DNA of 10,913 bases from CAYQDF01 sp964416175 (GTDB lineage: Bacteria; Chloroflexota; Anaerolineae; Anaerolineales; UBA4823): the NCBI GenBank assembly GCA_964416175.1, contig CAYQDF010000105.1, positions 1 to 10,913 on the forward strand, given 5' to 3'. The position numbers were made by a program, and so were the translations under genes. Under the pieces are notes generated by a model, which saw only the letters and a list, made by a program, of their open reading frames with translations, ran no database searches and had not been told where the DNA came from. Position 1 is the stretch's first letter, and every line of letters begins with the position of its first letter. Below are positions 1 through 6,361 of the stretch, in pieces.

Positions 1-1
1 T

Positions 2-421
2 GCCTTTTTCATTTCCTGGTTGATTTACCAGACGGTGTTGGGCTACCAGTTGCGTGCCGTTGGCGAGCGAGACCGGACCGCCCGTTTTTTGGGCATCCCC
101 GTGGAGCGAACCATCATCCTGACCATGGTCATCAGCGGCGCGCTTGCTGGTCTGGCAGGCGCAGCCGAGGTGAGCGGCATCCAACATCGCCTCGTTGAGG
201 AGTTCTCCCCGGGCTACGGCTACCTGGCAATTGCGGTCGCCTTGCTAGCAGATCTTGAGCCGCGCGGTGTGATCCTATCTTCCATCCTGTTTGCTGCTTT
301 GTTAAACGGCGCGGATGCCATGCAACGCACCGCCGCCGTGCCAGTGCCAGTAATCTACGTCATCGAAGGGCTGGTCATCCTTTTCATCGCAGTTCGGGTT
401 TTACGTAGAAAGGCAAGTTGA
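2..421 (+). CDS. ABC transporter permease, BMP/nucleoside type (3' end only)
   Basis: This is the C-terminal 139 residues of an inner-membrane permease of the branched-chain-type ABC family that serves BMP-family nucleoside importers (YufP/NupP-like). The frame is open to the window edge, so the start lies outside. An internal TTG at 20 is not a believable start because the homology runs through it. Visible family features are the cytoplasmic loop with LRAVGERDRTARFLGIPVER (coupling loop to the ATPase), the following SGALAGLAGAAEVSG helix, the GYGYLAIAVALL segment and a last hydrophobic helix (VIYVIEGLVILFIAVRVL) ending in a basic tail. The stop overlaps the next permease start by one base (TGATG), so the two are translationally coupled, as expected for a heterodimeric pore. 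The ATPase gene is expected upstream. Family assignment is firm; substrate is inferred from neighbours. Confidence 0.9.
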   Translation, partial: AFFISWLIYQTVLGYQLRAVGERDRTARFLGIPVERTIILTMVISGALAGLAGAAEVSGIQHRLVEEFSPGYGYLAIAVALLADLEPRGVILSSILFAALLNGADAMQRTAAVPVPVIYVIEGLVILFIAVRVLRRKAS

Positions 422-1365
422 TGCTGGAAGAGATACTCTCGGCAGCCTTTATCATCGGTTTCCTGGCAGCTATGCTTCGCATGGCATCGCCTATCCTGAT
501 CACCGCTCTGGGGGAGATGGTCACCGAGCGCGCCGGCATAATGAATCTGGGGATCGAAGGCATCATGATAGTCGGCGCTTTCACCGGCTTCAGCGTCGCC
601 TTTTTGACGGGAAATATTTGGTTGGGCTTCCTGTCTGGCGGTTTATCCGGCTTACTCTTCGGTCTAGTGATGGGAATTGCAGCGGTCAGATACCGCGCCA
701 ACCAGATTGTCGCCGGCGTGGGCATCTGGATCCTGTGCCAAGGTCTAAGCAGCTTACTGAACCGCAGGATATTCGGCGTGTCAGACACTCGTCCAGAGAT
801 CACGACCCTCGCATCGCTCGCCATACCAGGTCTCTCAAAGATCCCTATTTTCGGAGAGACATTTTTTAATCAGAACCCGGTTGTCTATCTTGCTCTTTTG
901 CTTGTGCCGTTGTTTATCGTGTTCTTCAACCGCACAGCTCAGGGGTTGAACATAGACGCGGTCGGCGAACATCCACGAGCCGCCGACGCAGCGGGGCTGC
1001 CAGTCGGTCTGATCCGCAGGCTGGCGGCGGCGTTCGGCGGTCTGATGGCTGGTATTGGAGGCGCCTACCTGCCCCTCGCCCTATACGGGCTGTACACAGA
1101 TGATCTTTCTACCGGACTCGGCTGGATGGCGATCGCTGTGGTGGTGTTCGGTAAATGGCGACCCGCCGGCGTTCTTGCTGGTTCATTAATCTTTGGAGCA
1201 TCAAACGCCCTACAGTTCCGGCTGCAAGCGATGAACTTCCCCCTGCCGTACCAGTTTCTGCTGATGCTTCCGTTTGTGGTCACGCTGCTGATCGTTGTTT
1301 TTTTTGTGCGCGGCGACGCCGGACCTTCGGCTCTTACCAAACCATATTCACGCTCCGAAGGGTGA
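421..1365 (+). CDS. ABC transporter permease, BMP/nucleoside type (second subunit)
   Basis: A 314-residue integral membrane protein with roughly eight hydrophobic segments, the partner permease of a nucleoside-type ABC importer (YufQ/NupQ-like). The N-terminal region carries the family pattern ALGEMVTERAGIMNLGIEG. The cytoplasmic coupling loop reads GEHPRAADAAGLPVGLIRR, followed by the GGLMAGIGGAYLPL helix and GLGWMAIAVVVFGKWRPAG, all typical of this subfamily. Length matches full-length members. The ATG at 421 is preferred to the TTG one codon earlier: it overlaps the previous stop by one base and has an AAAGG-type Shine-Dalgarno about 7 bases upstream (near 409-413). It should pair with the truncated permease before it and receive substrate from the BMP lipoprotein encoded two genes downstream. 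The exact substrate cannot be read from the permease. Confidence 0.92.
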   Translation: MLEEILSAAFIIGFLAAMLRMASPILITALGEMVTERAGIMNLGIEGIMIVGAFTGFSVAFLTGNIWLGFLSGGLSGLLFGLVMGIAAVRYRANQIVAGVGIWILCQGLSSLLNRRIFGVSDTRPEITTLASLAIPGLSKIPIFGETFFNQNPVVYLALLLVPLFIVFFNRTAQGLNIDAVGEHPRAADAAGLPVGLIRRLAAAFGGLMAGIGGAYLPLALYGLYTDDLSTGLGWMAIAVVVFGKWRPAGVLAGSLIFGASNALQFRLQAMNFPLPYQFLLMLPFVVTLLIVVFFVRGDAGPSALTKPYSRSEG

Positions 1366-1390
1366 CCCATACCAGATAAAAGGGTTAATA

Positions 1391-2782
1391 ATGATTGACC
1401 TCCTGATTGTAAATGCCTCAGTAATAACAGTCGATCCTCAGCGACGGGTATTTGCCCGAGGTGCGATCGCTGTACATGGCTCAAAAATCCTGGAAGTAGA
1501 CCAGGCTGACCTGCTTGCAACGAAGTACCAGGCAAAAACAGTGATCGATGGCACGGGCAAAATCGCCTTGCCGGGATTCATCAACTGTCATATGCACCTG
1601 CCACCGGTGCTGATGCGCGGCGTGAATGATAATGTTGAAGTGAGGGATAAGCTGAAGCATTACATCTGGCCAATACAGGGAAATTATGAAGGTTCAGATG
1701 TTCTCGTTAGTTCACGGCTCGGTTTTTTAGAGATGATCAAGTCGGGAACCACGGCTTTTCTAGGAACAGGGATGCACCCCCGCTACGGCATTGACGCCAT
1801 CGCCCAGGCAATGCTCGATTCGGGGATGCGCGGCGTGTTGAGTAAATATGTGATGAATGTAACCGGCTATGCCCAGGACCAGACCGCCCTGCATCGCGGG
1901 GTTTGGGAAGACGCCAGGGATGCCTTGCGCTTAATTGAAGCGCTCATCGAACGCTGGCATGGCGCCGGGAATGGTCGCCTGCAGATATGGTACTCGCCGC
2001 GCTCGGTGGGAGGAGTATCCAAAGAGTTGTTCACCGAGATCAGCCAGCTAGCACTTGAAAAAGGGGTTGGGATCACCACCCATTGGGCAGAAGTTCAAAA
2101 CAACGTCGACTACACACTTGAGAATTACGGTTGCCTCCCGGTCGAGTTCGCAGCGCGCGTGGGCATGCTTGGCAAACACGTAACATTAGCTCATGGGATA
2201 TATGTCACAGAAAAAGAGATGGATCTTCTGGCGGAAACTGGCACAAATATCTGCCATTGCCCTGTTTGTAACTCGAAGCTGGCGATGGGCACAGCCAAAG
2301 TCCCACAGATGCTTCAAAAAGGGATAAACATCTGCCTGGGTAATGATGGCATGCCAGTCAACAACACGGCAGACATGTTCCGCGAGATGCGCACTGCCCT
2401 GCTGATCCAACGCAATACCTTTGAGAATCCGCTCTACCCTACCGCCGCAGAAGCGATTGAGATGGCGACCATCAACGGCGCGAAAGGGATCATGGCAGAT
2501 CATCTGGTCGGCTCGCTCGAAGCGGGTAAGCAGGCGGATATTATTCTGGTGAATGCCAGAAAACCCCACATCACACCGCTTCACGACCCGGTATCGGCAA
2601 TAGTGTGGGCTGCGAATGGAAGCGACGTGGATACTGTCTTGATTGACGGGCAGGTAGTGATGCACAACCGACAAATCCTGACGATGGATGAGGAGGAGAT
2701 ATTAGCAGATGCAGAAAAAATAAGAGACAAAATACTCCACCAGGCTGGGATCCAGCCTAACCATGTTTGGCGGGTGCTTTAA
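1391..2782 (+). CDS. TRZ/ATZ-family amidohydrolase (probable purine-type deaminase)
   Basis: A 463-residue cytoplasmic metal-dependent hydrolase of the amidohydrolase superfamily, closest in pattern to the chlorohydrolase / MTA-SAH deaminase / 8-oxoguanine deaminase / SsnA group. The metal site is complete: HxH at H67 and H69 (GFINCHMHLPP), HxAE at H231-E234 (ITTHWAEVQ), H268 (TLAHGI) and D319 (GNDGMP). A small beta domain at both ends (MIDLLIVNASVIT and GSLEAGKQADIILVN) completes the composite-domain layout of the superfamily. The ATG at 1391 is chosen because homology starts there and AAAAGGG lies about 7 bases upstream; an upstream in-frame start at 1295 would run into the permease. It begins 25 bases after the permease stop and sits inside the importer operon, so it probably acts on the imported compound, most simply by deaminating a purine base or nucleoside. 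That substrate is inference. Confidence 0.9.
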   Translation: MIDLLIVNASVITVDPQRRVFARGAIAVHGSKILEVDQADLLATKYQAKTVIDGTGKIALPGFINCHMHLPPVLMRGVNDNVEVRDKLKHYIWPIQGNYEGSDVLVSSRLGFLEMIKSGTTAFLGTGMHPRYGIDAIAQAMLDSGMRGVLSKYVMNVTGYAQDQTALHRGVWEDARDALRLIEALIERWHGAGNGRLQIWYSPRSVGGVSKELFTEISQLALEKGVGITTHWAEVQNNVDYTLENYGCLPVEFAARVGMLGKHVTLAHGIYVTEKEMDLLAETGTNICHCPVCNSKLAMGTAKVPQMLQKGINICLGNDGMPVNNTADMFREMRTALLIQRNTFENPLYPTAAEAIEMATINGAKGIMADHLVGSLEAGKQADIILVNARKPHITPLHDPVSAIVWAANGSDVDTVLIDGQVVMHNRQILTMDEEEILADAEKIRDKILHQAGIQPNHVWRVL

Positions 2783-2786
2783 AACC

Positions 2787-2817
2787 GCCGGACAACCGGC
2801 TCCGCCCTCTTGGAGCC
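2787..2817 (+). promoter_or_regulatory. two overlapping, mutually exclusive hairpins in the amidohydrolase/BMP gap
   Basis: In the 75-base gap between the amidohydrolase and the BMP gene, GCCGG (2787-2791) can pair with CCGGC (2796-2800), while GGCTCC (2798-2803) can pair with GGAGCC (2812-2817). The two stems share bases 2798-2800, so only one can form at a time. There is no T-run after either, so a simple terminator is unlikely. An mRNA-stability or processing element that lets the binding-protein gene be expressed above the permeases would fit the usual importer stoichiometry, but this is inference. Confidence 0.35.
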
Positions 2818-2857
2818 ATCCAGTCACTAGACTAACGTTTCGATAAGGAGTTGAGAA

Positions 2858-3874
2858 ATGAGGATCTGCAGTAGATCGTTCCTGATAGTGGCGCTGTTGA
2901 TGGTTGCCAGCTTAATCGTAAGCGCCTGTGCAGCGCCAGCCGCCCCGGCTACCACTAGCGCGCCTGCCGAGAAAAAAATCAAAGTGGCGCTCGTGCTGGA
3001 CGGCAAGATTGATGATAACGGCTGGAACCAAGCTGGGTATGAAGGTCTGATGGCTGCTCAGGAGCAGCTTGGCGTTGAGACAGCTTTTTCGGAAGGGGTC
3101 GCCATTCCCGATTTCGAGAAAGTACTTCGCGATTACGCCAGTCGGGGCTATGATATGATCATCTGCCACAGTTCGATTGCCAAAGACGCTGTGATGAATA
3201 CCGCAAAAGATTACCCCGATCAAGCCTTCTTGTGGACCGACGGCGATGAGACCCTACCGAACCTGGCGGTCATCCGCCCACTGGCTCAAGAAGCTTCCTA
3301 CCTGGCTGGCTTGCTGGCAGGCAAGTTGACCAAGTCAAACACCATCGGCATGGTTGGGGGCATCGACATCCCCAGCACCCACCGTAGCTATGCGGCTTTT
3401 GAGATGGGAGTTAAGGAAGCCAATCCAAATGCAGTAGTGCTGGTGAACTGGATCGGCAGCTTTCTGGATGTTACCAAGGGTAACGAAGCCGCCTTATCCC
3501 AAATCGAGACCGGGGCGGATGTGATCTTTGGCAACGGCGACGGTCAAAACATCGGCGTGCTGAAAGCTGCTAACGAGAAAAACGTGCTGGCGATTGGCGC
3601 AGTTCGCGACCAGTACAGCGTCGCCCCAAACGTGGTCTTGACCAGCGTCAAGTGGGGCTTCGACGGCGGCATCCCTGTGGTCGTAAAAGCCCTCGTGGAT
3701 GGGAATTTTACCGGCAAAATCTATGAGATTGGCCTGGCACAGGGTGCCGACCTGGCACCGTACCACGACAACGCCGACAAGATCCCGCAGGATGTCCAGA
3801 CCCTAATCGAGCAGAAGCGGAAAGAGATTCTGGACGGGAAGCTTAAGATTCCGGACTTCCCGATGGGCCAGTAA
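2858..3874 (+). CDS. BMP-family substrate-binding lipoprotein of ABC importer
   Basis: A 338-residue extracytoplasmic binding protein of the basic membrane protein (Bmp/PnrA) family, which delivers nucleosides or related compounds to its permeases. Residues 1-24 form a lipoprotein signal: basic start, hydrophobic core and lipobox ending VSAC with the acylated cysteine at C24, followed by a flexible Ala/Pro/Thr linker. The mature domain opens with VALVLDGKIDDNGWNQAGYE (about 44-63), the ligand-site signature of the family. It continues with the IRPLAQEASYLAGLLAG helix and a conserved late segment around NGDGQNIGVLKAANEKNV. The ATG at 2858 has AAGGAG at 2845-2850, seven bases upstream. Length is normal and no frame damage is seen. 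As the last gene of the operon it closes a nucleoside-type importer; the neighbouring deaminase-like enzyme points to a purine ligand, though other ligands known for this family (for example riboflavin) cannot be excluded. Confidence 0.93.
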   Translation: MRICSRSFLIVALLMVASLIVSACAAPAAPATTSAPAEKKIKVALVLDGKIDDNGWNQAGYEGLMAAQEQLGVETAFSEGVAIPDFEKVLRDYASRGYDMIICHSSIAKDAVMNTAKDYPDQAFLWTDGDETLPNLAVIRPLAQEASYLAGLLAGKLTKSNTIGMVGGIDIPSTHRSYAAFEMGVKEANPNAVVLVNWIGSFLDVTKGNEAALSQIETGADVIFGNGDGQNIGVLKAANEKNVLAIGAVRDQYSVAPNVVLTSVKWGFDGGIPVVVKALVDGNFTGKIYEIGLAQGADLAPYHDNADKIPQDVQTLIEQKRKEILDGKLKIPDFPMGQ

Positions 3875-3973
3875 GAGTTTTCAACATGGAAACAGTGAAT
3901 CGCAAATATTAAAAAAACCGAAGGGCAGCTCATACTGAGTGAAGCAAATCATCTGTGCCTTTGTTAGCCTGAG

Positions 3974-3996
3974 ATCCTTAGCCTTCGGCTAGGGAT
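3974..3996 (+). other. perfect 10-bp hairpin with 3-base loop
   Basis: ATCCTTAGCC (3974-3983) pairs with GGCTAGGGAT (3987-3996) around a TTC loop, with one T-G wobble. It lies 100 bases after the BMP stop. No T-run follows, so on its own it is better seen as an RNA 3'-end stabiliser or part of a two-hairpin terminator region than as a classical intrinsic terminator. Confidence 0.5.
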
Positions 3997-4054
3997 GAGA
4001 ATCTCTGGATTCAATTATCCGTTGATCGCTCGCTTAGTCTATGTTTTAGATAGC

Positions 4055-4096
4055 TGGCAGCTGTGGCAGATTATATGCCACGGCTGCCGCTGTTTT
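4055..4096 (+). terminator. probable terminator of the importer operon
   Basis: GGCAGCTGTGGCA (4056-4068) pairs with TGCCACGGCTGCC (4076-4088) around a GATTATA loop: a 13-bp, GC-rich stem with one U-G wobble, extendable by one more wobble pair. It is followed after three bases by TGTTTT. The stem is strong and the T-tract is short, so intrinsic termination on the + strand is plausible but not certain. Its position about 180 bases after the last importer gene fits that role. Confidence 0.5.
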
Positions 4097-4150
4097 CAGC
4101 ATTAGAGGTAGCACCCACTCCAATGCCCCTAGCGCCTACTGCCTGCAGGC

Positions 4151-4279
4151 TTAAAGTACGGGGTGTTCCTTGAAGAAAATCTCCAGGCGGGCGAGCTCGC
4201 CACTGTCGTGCGTCGTCACCAGCAGGGCGGTGAGGATGACCCGGACCAACCTGCCTTGAGCGGCGTCAACCTGGCGCCA
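4151..4279 (-). pseudogene. possible C-terminal remnant of a minus-strand gene
   Basis: Read on the minus strand, this stretch encodes about 42 residues ending in ARLEIFFKEHPVL and a TAA stop at 4153-4151. By eye its third codon positions are almost all G or C, clearly more so than those of the + strand frame that overlaps it (start of the lysyl oxidase gene). That is what a real minus-strand coding tail would look like. Upstream of about 4279 the frame becomes antisense to the conserved lysyl oxidase domain and is then probably not coding. No family is recognised. It could be the tail of a gene cut off when the lysyl oxidase segment joined, or simply a favourable antisense frame. Confidence 0.3.
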
Positions 4280-4942
4280 ACTGTCCGGAATTTCCGGGTC
4301 GACACGGCAGTCTTCTCCGAGGCCTCCCGCGATGTCCAGGACGGCTGCGTGACACCTGGAGAGCACCGGCTACTCCGCTTCGACCTGCTGATGCACAACA
4401 CCGGCGACCAGGACCTCGTGATCGGCTCGCCTGCCGACAACCCGGAGCTCTTCGTCTGGTCAGCCGGGCACAACCACTATCACCTCACCGATTTCGTCGA
4501 GTACCGGCTGCTGGACGCAAGCGGCTTCCCGGTGACCGAGAATTACAAGCAGGCGATCTGCTTTTTCGACAGCCTGCGGATCGCCGATTGGGCGCGGGGA
4601 GGCAGGCAGTTCGATCCCGGCCGGTGCAACGAGGAGCAGGGGCTCTCGGCGGGGTGGGCGGACCTCTACCGGGCGAGCATCCCCTGCCAGTTCATCGTCA
4701 TCGACGCCGTCGCCGACGGCAGCTATTCGCTCACGGCGACCGCGAACGCCCGGCTCCTAATCCCGGAGGCGAGCTACCTGGACAACATGATTTGCACGGG
4801 CCTTCAATTCGAAGGGGAGCGGGTGACTGTGACGGAAAGCGCCATATGCCGGTCCTGGGCGGCCCTGCTCACCCATCCGGACGCAAGGACCCCGGAGGAG
4901 ACCGACCTGTGCCGGTCCGACGGGTACGCCTGCTGGGAATAG
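4163..4942 (+). CDS. lysyl oxidase-family copper amine oxidase (5' end doubtful)
   Basis: Residues about 38-228 match the lysyl oxidase (LOX) catalytic domain, which oxidises peptidyl-lysine or other primary amines to aldehydes using Cu and a lysine tyrosylquinone cofactor. Visible: copper site HxHxH at H103, H105, H107 (AGHNHYHLTDFVEYRLLD); cofactor lysine K129 (NYKQAICFFD, aligned with human LOX K320); cofactor tyrosine Y169 (QGLSAGWADLYRASIPCQF, aligned with Y355); the LIPEASYLDN segment; and cysteines C133, C155, C175, C211 matching LOX cysteines. It therefore looks catalytically competent. The start is uncertain: the frame opens at 4133, the first start codon is GTG 4163 with no Shine-Dalgarno, and residues 1-35 are hydrophilic with no signal peptide, although LOX enzymes are normally secreted. 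The gene is convergent with the peptidase operon. It may be 5'-truncated. Confidence 0.75.
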   Translation: MFLEENLQAGELATVVRRHQQGGEDDPDQPALSGVNLAPTVRNFRVDTAVFSEASRDVQDGCVTPGEHRLLRFDLLMHNTGDQDLVIGSPADNPELFVWSAGHNHYHLTDFVEYRLLDASGFPVTENYKQAICFFDSLRIADWARGGRQFDPGRCNEEQGLSAGWADLYRASIPCQFIVIDAVADGSYSLTATANARLLIPEASYLDNMICTGLQFEGERVTVTESAICRSWAALLTHPDARTPEETDLCRSDGYACWE

Positions 4943-4947
4943 CGCGG

Positions 4948-5079
4948 TTACTGGAAGGGGGCTGTCTTGATGGCGGTGAACTTGCGCACCTGGCGGGCGG
5001 CAGCGGCGATACGCGGCGTGACGTCGACGCGCAGTGGACAAACCCGGGATGGGCAAGACTCGCAGTCACGGCCCGGCAG
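4948..5079 (-). pseudogene. possible minus-strand C-terminal tail after the peptidase gene
   Basis: In the convergent gap, the minus strand holds an open stretch in the +1 frame relative to the end of the peptidase. It encodes a cysteine-containing piece (RDCESCPSRVCPL) followed by about 28 codons (VDVTPRIAAAARQVRKF and on) with strong G/C third positions, and ends at TAA (4950-4948), only five bases from the lysyl oxidase stop. It has no start codon of its own. It may be the tail of a deleted gene or a frameshifted extension of the peptidase; chance is also possible at this length. No family is recognised. Confidence 0.25.
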
Positions 5080-6328
5080 GCAGGAACTGGTCCAGACCTT
5101 TCTCACGGAAGTCCTTCAAGAGGGCCCGGACGGGGATGCCCTCGTTAATGCGGTAGCGGCCTTTCCAGTCTTTTTTAGAGTCCTCCAGCTGCTGATCGGG
5201 CGGGTACGGTGCGCCACTGTGGTGGAGGGCAACCACTTGCCAGCGCTGGTTGAGCACAGGGGAGCCAGATGAGCCTTTCATCGTATCTGCGACGTAGCGG
5301 ACGCGGGTGGGGGTCATGTCATCGTCCACGTAATTCTGCGTCATGACGACTTTGAGGGGGTCGCCGTCCGGGTGCTGGAGGATGTTGACCCGGTCGTGCT
5401 TCTTGATGAAGCTGTCCAGCAGGGTGAGGTAGCCGCGGTGTCTGCCCGCTGAGACCAGTTGAGGCACGGTCAGATCGGCGAGATCATCGCCCGCGGACAT
5501 CCTGGCGAGCGGAGGCTCCACCAGACGCACGAGGGCGTAGTCGAGCGCTTCGGCGGGGCTGGAGTGGTAGAAACCCTGATCCAGCGGGATGACCCGGCCG
5601 TTCGTGCGAGCGCCGGAATAATCGAAGAGGTAATCGAAGCGGGCGGCCGCGCCTTCGAGGTACTCCGGACTCCGGAGAACGTGGTGATTGGTGAGCAGCA
5701 GGTCGTGGTTGACCAGGAAGCCCGTCCCCTGGGGCACGCCGACCGGATTCTCGATCAGGCAGACCGCGTGGGAGCAATAAATGGCACCATAGAGGAAGTT
5801 AATGTCGAGGAAATTGTCCTCGGAATTGATGATCGCCTCGAGGGCCTGCTCGTCAGCGGGGACGGCTTTGAGTTCTGGCTCAGTGGTCAGCGCGCCAAGC
5901 CGGGGCAGGGCTGGCGGCGTCTCCGGCTCGCGGACCGCCGGGGCGTCCGTCTTATAGCGGGCGCGCAGGCGGTCGATGTACACCGGATCGGCGACGAGGG
6001 AATACCGGGCGATCAGCCCGGCGATGAAGGTCTGGTCAGCTACCGGGAGGTCCCCCTGCGCGAGGACGGCATCCAGGAGGGCGCCAAGGGCGTGGAAAGC
6101 GGGGCGGTCTGGGAGGGGGCCGTATCGCTCCAGCCGCCCAACCAGATCTCCGACAAAGGTCTGGACAGGGCCGGAAAGATCCATGTTTGTGATGAACTGC
6201 CCCAGGCCGGCCGATTCCTGGAGGAAGATGCGCCGGCCACGCGCGCCTCCATCCGTGAGGATATACAGGTCGGAGACGACCCGAATCAGTTCGAGGCGCT
6301 CATCGAAAGAGAGAAATCGCTCGGACAT
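5066..6328 (-). CDS. EAD-like domain fused to trypsin-like serine peptidase
   Basis: A 420-residue cytoplasmic-looking protein (no signal peptide). Residues about 6-115 form an all-helical module of the effector-associated-domain type (FDERLELIRVVSDL, NMDLSGPVQTFVGDLVGRL, DQTFIAGLIARYS). A proline-rich linker (about 127-155) follows, then the characteristic EAIINSEDNFLDINFLYGAI segment and a trypsin/HtrA-fold peptidase domain (about 183-410). The triad is intact: H216 (LLTNHHVL), D263 (ALDYALVRL), S356 (GSSGSPVLN). NILQHPDGDPLKVV is typical of this peptidase group. Such peptidases are predicted effectors of bacterial conflict systems, recruited through EAD-EAD contacts. The gene follows the 350-residue EAD-like gene by 30 bases, in the same frame, and has no Shine-Dalgarno before its ATG, so it may depend on coupling or readthrough. 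Protease activity is strongly supported; the target is unknown. Confidence 0.9.
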   Translation of the reverse strand: MSERFLSFDERLELIRVVSDLYILTDGGARGRRIFLQESAGLGQFITNMDLSGPVQTFVGDLVGRLERYGPLPDRPAFHALGALLDAVLAQGDLPVADQTFIAGLIARYSLVADPVYIDRLRARYKTDAPAVREPETPPALPRLGALTTEPELKAVPADEQALEAIINSEDNFLDINFLYGAIYCSHAVCLIENPVGVPQGTGFLVNHDLLLTNHHVLRSPEYLEGAAARFDYLFDYSGARTNGRVIPLDQGFYHSSPAEALDYALVRLVEPPLARMSAGDDLADLTVPQLVSAGRHRGYLTLLDSFIKKHDRVNILQHPDGDPLKVVMTQNYVDDDMTPTRVRYVADTMKGSSGSPVLNQRWQVVALHHSGAPYPPDQQLEDSKKDWKGRYRINEGIPVRALLKDFREKGLDQFLPAGP

Positions 6329-6361
6329 AGGAGGGTGGCTGCTTACCCTGGATCTGATCTA
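6329..6361 (-). promoter_or_regulatory. in-frame TAG plus ten-codon linker between two EAD-like genes
   Basis: On the minus strand the upstream gene ends with TAG (6361-6359). Exactly ten sense codons later, in the same frame, comes the peptidase ATG (6328-6326). The bases just before that ATG are pyrimidine-rich (CACCCTCCT) and offer no ribosome binding site. Seen directly: same frame, single stop, no Shine-Dalgarno. Inferred: translation of the peptidase is coupled to the upstream gene, or occasional amber readthrough makes a fused product. Confidence 0.5.

Larger units (their letters stand above)
3875..4150. other. gene-free, lower-GC spacer after the importer operon
   Basis: No credible coding frame is present on either strand. 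The stretch is visibly richer in A and T than the genes on both sides and contains an A-run near 3911-3917, two strong hairpins (3974-3996 and 4055-4089, listed separately) and a 10-base perfect palindrome GCCTGCAGGC at 4141-4150. It marks the border between the transporter operon and the rearranged-looking region to the right. No tRNA, attachment-site duplication or insertion-sequence end was recognised. Confidence 0.6.

Noticed and set aside
1295..1390. Upstream extension of the amidohydrolase start
   Set aside because: It would overlap the permease by about 70 bases and adds residues that match nothing; ATG 1391 has a ribosome binding site and begins the homology.
4141..4150. Perfect palindrome GCCTGCAGGC as a possible integration or operator site
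   Set aside because: A single 10-base palindrome with no second copy, flanking duplication or nearby recombinase is not enough.
3875..4150. Small RNA or riboswitch in the spacer
   Set aside because: The hairpins are simple and nothing resembling a known riboswitch core was recognised; the 3'-end and terminator reading is simpler.
4588..5148. + strand frame overlapping the LOX gene
   Set aside because: Its product is a Gly/Arg/Pro-rich string typical of an off-frame reading, while the overlapping frame holds the LOX motifs.
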